From Variovorax sp. V213 (lineage in GTDB: Bacteria; Pseudomonadota; Gammaproteobacteria; Burkholderiales; Burkholderiaceae_C): 64,000 nucleotides of DNA. The stretch's first letter is position 1; each line of letters opens with the position of its first letter. The notes below the pieces were generated by a model. That model made no database searches and was not told where the DNA came from. It was given only the letters and a program-made list of their open reading frames with translations. Where the stretch lies: the NCBI RefSeq assembly GCF_041154455.1, contig NZ_AP028664.1, forward strand, positions 2,481,001 to 2,545,000, in the 5' to 3' direction. This document shows, one piece after another, positions 8,992 to 16,758 of this stretch. Both the position numbers and the translations under genes were made by a program.

Positions 8992-9768
8992 TCAGTGTCC
9001 CGCCCCCTGTGCGTCGGCGACGGATGAGCCCAGGTAGGCCTCCTGCACCCGCGCATTGGCGCGTACCGCGGCCGGCGTGTCGAAGGCGATCACCTCGCCA
9101 TACACCACCACCGCGATCTTGTCGGCCAGTCCGAAGACCACGCCCATGTCGTGCTCGACCGTGAGCAGCGTCTTGCCGACCGTGACGTGCTTGATGAGCG
9201 AGATGAAGTGCGAGGTCTCGGTCTTGCTCATGCCGGCCGTGGGCTCGTCCAGGAGAATGACGCCGGCGCCGCCGGCGATGGTCACGCCGATCTCCAGGGC
9301 GCGCTGCTCGGCGTAGGTGAGGTTCACCGCGTGCACGTCGCGCTTGCGCTCCAGGCCGATCTGCTTGATGAGCTCCTCGGTGCGCGCGTTGGCGTCGTCG
9401 AGGTTCGAGAGAAAGCGCAGGAAGGTGTAGCGGTAGCCCAGGCTCCACAACACCCCGCAGCGCAGGTTCTCGAACACGCTGAGCTTGGGAAAGATGTTGG
9501 TGATCTGGAAGCTGCGCGAAAGACCCAACCGGTTGATCTCGAAAGGCTTCTTGCCGTCGATGCGCTGGCCGTTCAGCAGCACCTCGCCGCTGGTGGGTGC
9601 CAGCCGTCCGCTGATGAGGTTGAACAGCGTCGACTTGCCCGCCCCGTTCGGGCCGATGATGGCCACGCGCTCGCCGGCATTCACCGCCAGGTCCACGCCG
9701 CGGATGATTTCGGTCTTGCCGAAATTCTTGCGCAGCGCCTTCAGTTCCAGTGCGTGTTGCGCGCTCAT
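8992..9768 (-). CDS. livG: LivG-type ABC transporter ATP-binding protein with atypical signature motif
   Basis: A 258-residue ATPase. Walker A is canonical (GPNGAGKSTLF) and Walker B is VILLDEPTAGM with the catalytic Glu, but the ABC signature reads LTYAEQRALEIG instead of LS(G/H/Y)GEQ, so the conserved glycine is an alanine. In ABC dimers the signature of one subunit completes the ATP site of the other. LivG's weak signature therefore faces LivF's arginine Walker A, while LivG's good Walker A faces LivF's good signature. Start and stop overlap neighbours closely (TAATG with livM), consistent with translational coupling and a fixed 1:1 stoichiometry. Confidence 0.94.
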   Translation of the reverse strand: MSAQHALELKALRKNFGKTEIIRGVDLAVNAGERVAIIGPNGAGKSTLFNLISGRLAPTSGEVLLNGQRIDGKKPFEINRLGLSRSFQITNIFPKLSVFENLRCGVLWSLGYRYTFLRFLSNLDDANARTEELIKQIGLERKRDVHAVNLTYAEQRALEIGVTIAGGAGVILLDEPTAGMSKTETSHFISLIKHVTVGKTLLTVEHDMGVVFGLADKIAVVVYGEVIAFDTPAAVRANARVQEAYLGSSVADAQGAGH

Positions 9769-11084
9769 TACGCCGCCTCCCGACGTTTGATTTCTGCTTC
9801 GATCTCTTCCTGCGCCTGGCCCCAGACACGCACGAAGCGGCGGCGCGCCACCTCGAGTGCGCCGAGGCCAGCCGCCAGGATGGCCGCCGCGCCGAGCCAG
9901 CTTGCCATGCCCGACGTATCCAGCGTCACGCCGAAGAAGTTCAGGTTCGGGCCCATCGCCGCGTTGAGCTGGATGTGATAGATCATCTCGATGAGCGCAG
10001 CGGCGCCGACGATGACCGGCACCAGCGCCACCGCGAGTGCGACGTACAGCAGCCAGAAGCGGTCGAACTTGCCGAACTTGGCGACCCGCAGGTTCATCAT
10101 CACCAGGCTGGCGATGCCGCCGGGCGCGAACATCACCATGAACACGAACACCAGCCCGAAGTAGAGTTGCCAGGCTTTGGAAAGCTCCGACAGCAGGATC
10201 GACGCGAACACCAGCAACACCGCGCCGATGATCGGTCCGAAGAAGAACACCGCGCCACCCAGGAAAGTGAACAGCAGATAGCCGCCCGAGCGGATGGCGC
10301 TCAGGCTGTCGGCCGCGTTCACGATCTCGAAGTTGATCGACGCCAGCCCGCCACCGATGCCGGCGAAGAAGCCGGCGATGATGAATGCGAAGTAACGCAC
10401 GCGCTGCGTGTTGTAGCCGATGAACTCCACGCGCTCCGGGTTGTCGCGCACCGCGTTCAGCATGCGGCCGAGCGGCGTGCCGGTGAAGGCATACATGAGC
10501 GCGGTACAGACGAAGCAGTACGCGGCGATCAGGTAGTACACCTGGATCTGCGAGCCGAAATTGAAGCCGAAGAAGGTCGGACCGTAGACCCGGTCGGTGG
10601 TGATGCCGCCCTCGCCGCCGAAGAAGCTCGGGAACATCAGCGCCATGGAGGCGACCAGCTCGCCGATGCCCATGGTGATCATCGCGAAGGTGGTGCCCGA
10701 TTTCTTGGTCGTGACGAAGCCCAGCAGGATGGCAAAGAACATGCCGGCCAGGCCGCCCACCAGCGGAATGGCCACCAGCGGGATCTGCAGCCCGCCCTTG
10801 CCGCCCATGTTCATCGCGTGGATGGCAAGGAAGGAACCGAGCCCGACGTAGACGGCATGGCCGAAGCTCAGCATGCCGCCCTGCCCCAGCAGGATGTTGT
10901 AGCTCAGGCAGATGATGATCAGGTAGCCCATCTGCGAGAGCATGGTGAGCGCCAGGCTGCTCTTGAACACCAGCGGCGAGATGATCAGCACGATCGCGAA
11001 CAGCGACCAGATCAGGAAGCGCCCGATGTTCCAGGGCTTGAAGCGGTAGTACTGCGTGGTTGGGACTGCGGTCGTGGATGTCAT
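9768..11084 (-). CDS. livM: LivM-type ABC transporter permease with C-terminal extension
   Basis: A 438-residue multi-helix inner-membrane permease. The LivM signature is visible in LSYNILLGQGGMLSFGHAVY and in the EAA-like stretch RAVRD equivalent LGRMLNAVRDNPERVEFIGY. Beyond the usual core it has an extra hydrophobic segment and a charged tail, ARRRFVRVWGQAQEEIEAEI, so it is on the long side for the family. I prefer the ATG at 11084 (MTSTTAVPTTQ). An in-frame ATG at 11177 overlaps the livH stop as TGATG but would translate repeat-like DNA (PLPMGEGARKGG), so it is less convincing. It transports the unknown substrate delivered by the binding proteins. Confidence 0.9.
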   Translation of the reverse strand: MTSTTAVPTTQYYRFKPWNIGRFLIWSLFAIVLIISPLVFKSSLALTMLSQMGYLIIICLSYNILLGQGGMLSFGHAVYVGLGSFLAIHAMNMGGKGGLQIPLVAIPLVGGLAGMFFAILLGFVTTKKSGTTFAMITMGIGELVASMALMFPSFFGGEGGITTDRVYGPTFFGFNFGSQIQVYYLIAAYCFVCTALMYAFTGTPLGRMLNAVRDNPERVEFIGYNTQRVRYFAFIIAGFFAGIGGGLASINFEIVNAADSLSAIRSGGYLLFTFLGGAVFFFGPIIGAVLLVFASILLSELSKAWQLYFGLVFVFMVMFAPGGIASLVMMNLRVAKFGKFDRFWLLYVALAVALVPVIVGAAALIEMIYHIQLNAAMGPNLNFFGVTLDTSGMASWLGAAAILAAGLGALEVARRRFVRVWGQAQEEIEAEIKRREAA

Positions 11085-11176
11085 TTCGGTTCCACCCTTT
11101 CGTGCACCCTCTCCCATCGGAAGAGGATTGTGGCGAGGGTCAGCGGCAACGGCGGGGGACTGTGCTGCGTGCGTCA

Positions 11177-12130
11177 TCAGTCCTCCCGCGTGCCCAAGAG
11201 GCCCTTGGGCCTGAAGATGAGGATCAGCACCAGGAACAGGTACGGCAGGATCGGCGCGACCTGCGAGATCGTGAGCTTGAGCAGCTCGTAGCCGAAGGTC
11301 TGGTCTGTCACAGCGACGCCCAGCATCTGCAGGCCGCCGGCAAACGACTGGTCCATGGCCACCGCGAAGGTCTGGATGATTCCGATCAGCAGCGACGCGA
11401 GGAATGCGCCGGCCAGCGAGCCCATGCCGCCGACCACCACCACCACGAAGATGATCGAGCCCACCGACGCGGCCATGGCCGGTTCGGTGACGTAGGTATT
11501 GCCGCCCACCACGCCCGCCAGGCCCGCGAGCGCGGCACCGCCGCCGAACACCAGCATGAAGACGCGCGGCACGTTGTGGCCCAGCGCCTCGACCATGTCG
11601 GGGTGCTTGAGCGCCGCCTGGATGACCAGGCCGATGCGCGTGCGCGTGAGCAGCAGCCACACCGAGATGAGCATCAGCACCGCCACCAGCATGATGAACG
11701 AGCGCGACTTGGGAAACTGCGTGCCGTACAGCGAGAACAGCGGCCCCTGCAGCTGCGGCGGCAGGCCGTAGGGCACCGTCGAGCGGCCCCAGGCAAGCTG
11801 CACCAGTTCGAGAATCAGGTACGAAAGGCCGAAGGTCACCAGGAGCTCGGGCACGTGGCCGAACTTGTGGACCCGGCGCAGGCTGTAGCGCTCGAAGGCG
11901 GCGCCCAAGAGGCCCACCAGCAGCGGCGCGATGAAAAGCGCCGGCCAGAAGCCGATGATGCCCGACAGCGTGTACGCAATGTACGCACCGAGCATGTAGA
12001 AGCTGGCGTGCGCGAAATTGAGCACGCCCATCATGCTGAAGATCAGCGTAAGGCCAGAGCTCAGCATGAACAGCAGCAGCCCGTAGCTGACGCCGTTGAG
12101 CAGCGAGATGACGAAGAATTCGACGTTCAT
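11177..12130 (-). CDS. livH: LivH-type ABC transporter permease
   Basis: A 317-residue inner-membrane permease with about eight hydrophobic segments. It starts MNVEFFVISLLNGVSYGLLL and contains the LivH hallmark GLTLIFSMMGVLNFAHASFY and the loop FERYSLRRVHKFGHVPELLVTFGLSYLI. It would form the transmembrane channel with LivM. The gene is preceded by an intrinsic terminator at 12155-12184 that separates it from the upstream binding-protein gene, suggesting that permease and ATPase are made at lower level than the binding protein. The 92-nt gap to livM contains a CCCTCTCCC/GGAAGAGG inverted repeat. Confidence 0.94.
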   Translation of the reverse strand: MNVEFFVISLLNGVSYGLLLFMLSSGLTLIFSMMGVLNFAHASFYMLGAYIAYTLSGIIGFWPALFIAPLLVGLLGAAFERYSLRRVHKFGHVPELLVTFGLSYLILELVQLAWGRSTVPYGLPPQLQGPLFSLYGTQFPKSRSFIMLVAVLMLISVWLLLTRTRIGLVIQAALKHPDMVEALGHNVPRVFMLVFGGGAALAGLAGVVGGNTYVTEPAMAASVGSIIFVVVVVGGMGSLAGAFLASLLIGIIQTFAVAMDQSFAGGLQMLGVAVTDQTFGYELLKLTISQVAPILPYLFLVLILIFRPKGLLGTRED

Positions 12131-12154
12131 CGGTCTTTCGTGTCGGTTGGAAAA

Positions 12155-12184
12155 GAAAAAGGCCCGAGTGGTGAAGTCGGGCCT
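12155..12184 (-). terminator. Intrinsic terminator between the binding-protein gene and livH
   Basis: On the minus strand the arms AGGCCCGA and TCGGGCCT form a perfect 8-bp stem with a 9-nt loop, followed directly by a T-run (TTTTTC). It starts about 20 nt after the stop codon of the binding-protein gene and ends 24 nt before livH. This is a textbook Rho-independent terminator, and it would make expression of livHMGF depend on read-through. Confidence 0.85.
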
Positions 12185-12203
12185 CGACCGGGTCGGCGCG
12201 CGA

Positions 12204-13439
12204 TCAGGGGGCCGGCCGCTTCATCTGGCACGACGTCGGCGTGCTCGCGACGTAGGCCTCGTAGAACTTGACCGGTGCCAGCGTGTAGCCGGTGTTCTCC
12301 GGGCTGTAGGGGTTCTTGGCGTCGGTCTTCTGCCAGCGCGTGATCCACAGGCCCTGCTGCAGCTGGTGGTCGGCCTTGCGCATCTCCACGTCGCCATTGA
12401 AGCTCTTGAACTTCATGCCTTCCATGGCGGCTGCCACCTTGACGGGCTCGGTCGACTTGGTGCGCACGAAGGCTTCGCTGAGCATGGCGTACACGGTGTA
12501 GATGTCCGTGGTGTACATGTCGTCGTTGAACTTCTTCTTGAACTCGCCCATCAGCGGCTGGACCGGACCCGGCGCGTTGTAGTGGCTGTAGCCCACCTGG
12601 TAGACCTTGCCGTCCGAGGCCGCGCCCATGGCGGTGGGCGTGCCGGTCGTCACCGCGTAGTAGGTGTAGAACTTGACGTTCAGCCCCGAGTCGTTGGCCG
12701 ACTTGATCAGCAGCGCCAGGTCGGAGCCCCAGTTGCCGGTGATGACCGAATCGGCGCCCGAGGCCTTGATCTTGGCAATGTACGGCGAGAAGTCGCGCAC
12801 CTGGGCCAGGGGATGCAGGTCGTCGCCGACGATCTCGATGTCGGGACGCTTGTCCTTGAGGTTCTGCTTGGCGAACTTCGAGACCTGCTGGCCGTGCGAG
12901 TAATTCTGGTTGATCAGGTAGACCTTCTTGATGTCGGTCTGCTCCTTCATGAACGCGGTCAGCGCTTCCATCTTCATGGAGGTGTCCGCGTCGAGGCGGA
13001 AGTGCCAGTAGCTGCACTTGCTGTTGGTGAGGTCTGGGTCGACCGCCGCGTAGTTGATGTAGAGCACTTCCTTGCCCGGGTTGCGGGCGTTGTGCTTTTC
13101 GAGCGCATCGATGATGGCCAGCGCCGGGCCGGAGCCGTTGCCTTGCACCACGTAGCGTGCACCCTGGTCCATGGCCGAGCGCAGGGCGCTGGTGGTTTCC
13201 TGAGGGCTCAGCTTGTTGTCGATGGCGATGACTTCGAACTTCACGCCGGCCGCATTCTTCTTGTTGAATTCTTCGGCCAGGAACTGGAAGGTCTTGAGCT
13301 GGTTGGTGCCCACCGCCGCCATCAGGCCGGACAGCGGGTCGAGCCAGGCGATCTTCACGGTTTCACCCTTCTGCGCCAGAGCGCCGGTGGCGGCTGCGGA
13401 AAGGATGGCTGCTGTAGCGATTTTCAGAGCGAACTTCAC
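12204..13439 (-). CDS. Periplasmic substrate-binding protein of Liv-type ABC transporter (paralogue 1)
   Basis: A 411-residue Peripla_BP_6 (LivK-like) protein. A signal peptide MKFALKIATAAILSAAATGA ends at about LAQ, and the mature protein begins KGETVKIAWLDPLSGLMA. Two lobes of the type I fold are recognisable, with a conserved VYINYAAVDPDL-type stretch around the hinge. It captures the transported solute in the periplasm. It is a close paralogue of the product of the next gene upstream (13639-14868), with patches of near-identical DNA, so the pair arose by tandem duplication. The substrate cannot be predicted; the neighbouring acyl-CoA genes suggest an organic or aromatic acid as much as an amino acid. 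Confidence 0.94.
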   Translation of the reverse strand: MKFALKIATAAILSAAATGALAQKGETVKIAWLDPLSGLMAAVGTNQLKTFQFLAEEFNKKNAAGVKFEVIAIDNKLSPQETTSALRSAMDQGARYVVQGNGSGPALAIIDALEKHNARNPGKEVLYINYAAVDPDLTNSKCSYWHFRLDADTSMKMEALTAFMKEQTDIKKVYLINQNYSHGQQVSKFAKQNLKDKRPDIEIVGDDLHPLAQVRDFSPYIAKIKASGADSVITGNWGSDLALLIKSANDSGLNVKFYTYYAVTTGTPTAMGAASDGKVYQVGYSHYNAPGPVQPLMGEFKKKFNDDMYTTDIYTVYAMLSEAFVRTKSTEPVKVAAAMEGMKFKSFNGDVEMRKADHQLQQGLWITRWQKTDAKNPYSPENTGYTLAPVKFYEAYVASTPTSCQMKRPAP

Positions 13440-13482
13440 GATCTATATCTCCTGGTCAAACCGTTCAAAAGGCCGCACGAGA

Positions 13483-13569
13483 GTACAAGCGTTTGCAGCC
13501 CCTCCCCTCAGGGAATGCCCGTAAGAGGGCGGCTGCAAAGGCCGTTTCTATCGCGCAGGCGACACTGCG
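13483..13569 (-). promoter_or_regulatory. 87-nt conserved upstream element of binding-protein gene 1
   Basis: This segment is colinear, without gaps, with 14905-14991 upstream of the paralogous gene. Shared blocks on the plus strand are GTACAAGC, an 18-nt spacer, CAGGGAATGCCCG, then CTATCGC, and finally GCGACA(C/G)TGCG. The block GGGAATGCCC is itself a near-palindrome. It begins 43 nt upstream of the start codon. Its position fits a duplicated promoter or operator region. Confidence 0.6.
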
Positions 13570-13578
13570 TTTCTCCAA

Positions 13579-13620
13579 GGTGCTACCGGTGGGTAGGCCG
13601 GTGCTACCCATGGGTAGCAA
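13579..13620. repeat. Two tandem 21-bp dyad units, candidate operator
   Basis: Units 13579-13599 and 13600-13620 both begin GGTGCTACC and share TGGGTAG; 16 of 21 positions agree. The second contains the perfect 16-bp palindrome GCTACCCATGGGTAGC (13603-13618). The half-sites therefore repeat every 21 bp, two helical turns, which suits cooperative protein binding on one face of DNA. A further dyad, GCAAAC-AC-GTTTGC, follows at 13617-13630. The cluster lies just past the stop of binding-protein gene 2 and about 140 bp upstream of gene 1. Confidence 0.6.
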
Positions 13621-13638
13621 ACACGTTTGCAAAATGCC

Positions 13639-14868
13639 CTACGGGCGCTTCATCTGGCAGGTGGTCGGCGTGCTTGCCACATACGATTCGTAATACTTCA
13701 CCGGCGCCATCGTGTAACCCGTGTTCTCGGCGTCGTAGGGGAACTTGCCACCCGCTTTTTGCCACTTGGTGATGAACAGGCCCTGCTGCAGCTGGTGGTC
13801 GGCCTTGCGCATTTCGACTTCGCCGTTGAAGCTCTTGAACTTCATGCCATCCATGGTTGCCGCCACCTTCACGGGATCGGTGGAGCGGGCCCTGTCGAAC
13901 GCGGTGTCGAGCATCGCGAAGGCGTGATAGATCGACGTCTGAACCATGTCGTCGTTCATCTTCTTCTTGTACTCGCCCATGATCCGCTGGATGTCGCCGC
14001 CCATGTTGTAGTGGCCGTAGCCCACCACGTACACGCGGCCGTCGGCGCCGGCGCCCATGGCCGTCGGCGCCCCGGTGCCGTAGGCATAGTAGGTGTAGAA
14101 CTTGACGTTCAGTCCCGAGTCGTTGGCCGACTTGATCAGCAGCGCCAGGTCGGAGCCCCAGTTGCCGGTGATGACCGAATCGGCGCCCGAGGCCTTGATC
14201 TTGGCGATGTAGGGTGCGAAGTCGCGCACCTGCGCGAGCGGGTGCAGGTCGTCGCCGACGATTTCGATGTCGGGGCGCTTGTCCTTCAGGTTCTGCTTGG
14301 CGAACTTCGAGACCTGCTGGCCGTGCGCGTAGTTCTGGCCGAGGATGTAGACCTTCTTGATCGCGGGCTGGTCCTTCATGAAGGTGGTCAGCGCCTCCAT
14401 CTTCATGGACGTGTCCGCGTCGAGGCGGAAGTGCCAGTAGCTGCACTTGCTGTTGGTGAGGTCTGGGTCGACCGCCGCGTAGTTGATGTAGACCAGTTCC
14501 TTGCCCGGGTTGCGGGCATTGTGCTTTTCGAGCGCATCGATGATGGCCAGCGCGGGGCCGGAACCGTTGCCCTGCATCACATAGCGCGCGCCCTGGTCCA
14601 TGGCCGAACGCAGCGCGCTGGTGGTTTCCTGCGGGCTCAGCTTGTTGTCGATGGCGATGAGCTCGAACTTCACGCCGGAGATGTTCTTCTTGTTGAACTC
14701 CTCGACCACGAATTGCGTGGTCTTCAGCTGGTTGGTACCCACCGCCGCCATCAGGCCGGACAGCGGGTCGAGCCAGGCGACCTTGACGGTCTCGCCCTTC
14801 TGGGCGAAAGAGGCTGTGGCGCTGAGCAGCATTGCACAGAAAGCTACTGACTTGATAGCACGGGACAT
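13639..14868 (-). CDS. Periplasmic substrate-binding protein of Liv-type ABC transporter (paralogue 2)
   Basis: A 409-residue LivK-like binding protein with signal peptide MSRAIKSVAFCAMLLSATAS ending at FAQ. It resembles paralogue 1 over its whole length (mature start KGETVKVAWLDPLSGLMAAV, end TSCQMK-type tail TTCQMKRP). Differences cluster in the region before the C-terminus, so the two may bind different ligands while sharing one permease. The ATG at 14868 is chosen because it opens a proper signal peptide; the in-frame ATG at 14946 lies in the upstream regulatory region. Codons 4-9 of the gene contain one of four 17-bp GCTA...TAGC dyads found in this window. Confidence 0.93.
   Translation of the reverse strand: MSRAIKSVAFCAMLLSATASFAQKGETVKVAWLDPLSGLMAAVGTNQLKTTQFVVEEFNKKNISGVKFELIAIDNKLSPQETTSALRSAMDQGARYVMQGNGSGPALAIIDALEKHNARNPGKELVYINYAAVDPDLTNSKCSYWHFRLDADTSMKMEALTTFMKDQPAIKKVYILGQNYAHGQQVSKFAKQNLKDKRPDIEIVGDDLHPLAQVRDFAPYIAKIKASGADSVITGNWGSDLALLIKSANDSGLNVKFYTYYAYGTGAPTAMGAGADGRVYVVGYGHYNMGGDIQRIMGEYKKKMNDDMVQTSIYHAFAMLDTAFDRARSTDPVKVAATMDGMKFKSFNGEVEMRKADHQLQQGLFITKWQKAGGKFPYDAENTGYTMAPVKYYESYVASTPTTCQMKRP
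14843..14859. repeat. 17-bp GCTA-N9-TAGC dyad, copy in binding-protein gene 2
   Basis: GCTACTGACTTGATAGC, A/T-rich inside a GC-rich gene; on the coding strand it encodes AIKSVA in the signal peptide. Three similar 17-bp sequences occur at 21097, 26752 and 39524, each inside a different gene. Confidence 0.5.
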
Positions 14869-14904
14869 GAAGAGTCTCCAGGGATGATGGACCGAGATCG
14901 CAGC

Positions 14905-14991
14905 GTACAAGCCCCCTTTTTTTCGCCGCACAGGGAATGCCCGCAAGCCAGGCCGCCAAGACGGCCTTGCTATCGCCTGCGCGACAGTGCG
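14905..14991 (-). promoter_or_regulatory. 87-nt conserved upstream element of binding-protein gene 2
   Basis: Colinear counterpart of 13483-13569: GTACAAGC, 18-nt spacer, CAGGGAATGCCCG, CTATCGC and GCGACAGTGCG in the same register. It begins 36 nt upstream of the start codon and fills almost the whole gap to the acyl-CoA ligase stop at 14995. The 21-bp tandem dyads found beside the other copy are absent here. Confidence 0.6.
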
Positions 14992-14994
14992 CGG

Positions 14995-16638
14995 CTAGGC
15001 GGTGGGCAACTTGTAGTCCTTCAGCAGTTCGCGCAACTTTGTCTTGAGAATCTTTCCGGTGGCGCCGAGCGGAATCGCCTCGACAAAGACCACGTCGTCG
15101 GGAATCTGCCACTTGGCTGTCTTGCCTTCGTAGAACTTGAGCAGCTCTTCGCGCGTGACCTCTGCATTGGGCTTCTTCACCACCACGACGATGGGCCGCT
15201 CGTCCCACTTGGGGTGCGCCACGCCGATGCACGCCGCCATGGCCACGGCCGGATGCGAGACGGCGATGTTTTCGATCTCGATCGAGCTGATCCATTCGCC
15301 GCCGGACTTGATCACGTCCTTGCTGCGGTCGGTGATCTGCAGGTAGCCGTCGGGGTCGATGGTGGCGACGTCGCCGGTGGGAAACCAGCCGCGGCCCTGC
15401 TCGTCGGGAACGAGCGGATCGCCGCCCTCGCCCTTGAAGTATTCCTTCACGACCCACGGCCCCTTGACCAGCAGGTCGCCGTAGGCCTTGCCGTCCCAGG
15501 GCAGTTCCTTGCCGTCGCCGTCGACGATCTTCATGTCGACGCCGAAGATCGCGCGGCCCTGCTTGAGGCGGATCGCAAGCTGGGCATCGGGCGGCATGGC
15601 GAGATGCTTGTTCTTGAGCGTGCACAGCGTGCCCAGCGGGCTCATCTCGGTCATGCCCCAGGCATGCAGCACCTCGACCTTGTAGATGTCCTGGAACGCG
15701 CGGATCATGGCCGGCGGACAGGCCGAGCCGCCGATGACGGTGCGGTTGAGCGTGGAGAACTTCAGCTCGTTGGCCTGCATGTGGCCCAGCATCATCTGCC
15801 ACACGGTGGGCACGCCGGCCGCGAAGGTCACGCCTTCGGATTCGATGAGCTCGAACACCGACTTGCCATCGAGCGCCGGGCCCGGGAACACGATCTTCGC
15901 GCCCACCAGCGCGGCCGAATACGGGATGCCCCAGGCGTTGACGTGGAACATCGGCACCACCGGCAGCACCGAATCGCGCGCCGAGATGCACATCACGTCG
16001 GGCAGCGCCGCGGCATAGGCGTGCAGCAGCGTCGAGCGGTGGCTGTAGAGCGCCGCCTTGGGGTTGCCGGTGGTGCCGCTCGTGTAGCACATGCTCGAGG
16101 CGGAGTTCTCGTCGAAGGTGGGCCAGTCGTAGTCCGTCGATTGCCCGCTCATCCAGGCCTCGTAGCTCACGAGGTTGGGAATGCCGCTGTCGGCAGGCAG
16201 CTTGTCGGGATCGCACAGGGCGATCCACTTCCTGATGGTGCTGCACCTGGCATGCACCGCCTGCACCAGCGGCAGGAAGCTCAGGTCGAAGCACAGGATC
16301 TGGTCTTCGGCGTGGTTGGCGATCCATGCGATCTGGTCGGGATGCAGGCGCGGATTGATGGTGTGGAGCACGCGGCCCGTGCCGCTCACGCCGTAGTACA
16401 GCTCCAGGTGGCGGTAGCCGTTCCAGGCCAGGGTGGCGATGCGGTCGCTGAACAGCAGCTGCTCGCCGTCCAGCGCATTGGCCACCTGCCGGGAGCGCGA
16501 TGCGATCTTGCCCCAGGTGCTTCGGTGGATATCGCCCTCGACACGGCGCGAGACGATCTCGGCGTCGCCATGATGGCGTTCGGCGAATTCGATCAGCGAC
16601 GAGATCAAAAGCGGTTGGTCTTGCATCAAACCCAGCAT
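14995..16638 (-). CDS. Acyl-CoA ligase (AMP-forming), DmdB/medium-chain type
   Basis: A 547-residue ANL-superfamily adenylate-forming enzyme that activates a carboxylic acid to its CoA thioester with ATP. Motifs: A3 MCYTSGTTGNPKAALYSHR, A5 HAWGMTEMSPLGTL, A7 GWFPTGDVATIDPDGYLQIT, A8 DRSKDVIKSGGEWIS and the C-terminal GATGKILKTKLRE with the catalytic lysine. The pattern is that of the 3-(methylthio)propionyl-CoA ligase/medium-chain ligase branch. AGGAG lies just upstream of the ATG at 16638. Its place between a secreted esterase and an uptake system suggests that it activates the acid released and imported by those neighbours. Confidence 0.94.
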   Translation of the reverse strand: MLGLMQDQPLLISSLIEFAERHHGDAEIVSRRVEGDIHRSTWGKIASRSRQVANALDGEQLLFSDRIATLAWNGYRHLELYYGVSGTGRVLHTINPRLHPDQIAWIANHAEDQILCFDLSFLPLVQAVHARCSTIRKWIALCDPDKLPADSGIPNLVSYEAWMSGQSTDYDWPTFDENSASSMCYTSGTTGNPKAALYSHRSTLLHAYAAALPDVMCISARDSVLPVVPMFHVNAWGIPYSAALVGAKIVFPGPALDGKSVFELIESEGVTFAAGVPTVWQMMLGHMQANELKFSTLNRTVIGGSACPPAMIRAFQDIYKVEVLHAWGMTEMSPLGTLCTLKNKHLAMPPDAQLAIRLKQGRAIFGVDMKIVDGDGKELPWDGKAYGDLLVKGPWVVKEYFKGEGGDPLVPDEQGRGWFPTGDVATIDPDGYLQITDRSKDVIKSGGEWISSIEIENIAVSHPAVAMAACIGVAHPKWDERPIVVVVKKPNAEVTREELLKFYEGKTAKWQIPDDVVFVEAIPLGATGKILKTKLRELLKDYKLPTA

Positions 16639-16649
16639 CTAAAGGCTCC

Positions 16650-16724
16650 TGTCATTTGTGAAATGGCTGCTAAAACTTTGCGGACAACGGATTCACTCAA
16701 TCTTCGGCCATTCGCACAATGACA
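16650..16724. promoter_or_regulatory. Separated inverted repeat upstream of the acyl-CoA ligase
   Basis: TGTCATTTGTGAA at 16650-16662 is matched, on the opposite strand, by the complement of TTCGCACAATGACA at 16711-16724 (TGTCATTGTGCGAA), with one inserted base. The arms are about 50 bp apart in the 120-nt gap between esterase and ligase. This could be a looped operator or a long stem in the leader RNA. Chance similarity is not excluded. Confidence 0.3.
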
Positions 16725-16758
16725 GAAACCCGCACTGGTAGCTCGAGCGACACGGCGT

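Noticed and set aside
11085..11176. Alternative livM start at 11177, overlapping the livH stop
   Set aside because: It would add 31 residues encoded by repeat-like DNA (CCCTCTCCC with GGAAGAGG), whereas the ATG at 11084 gives a normal N-terminus.
13604..16327. A 907-codon open frame on the minus strand across binding-protein gene 2 and the acyl-CoA ligase
   Set aside because: It runs in a different phase through two genes with complete family motifs and has no motif of its own.
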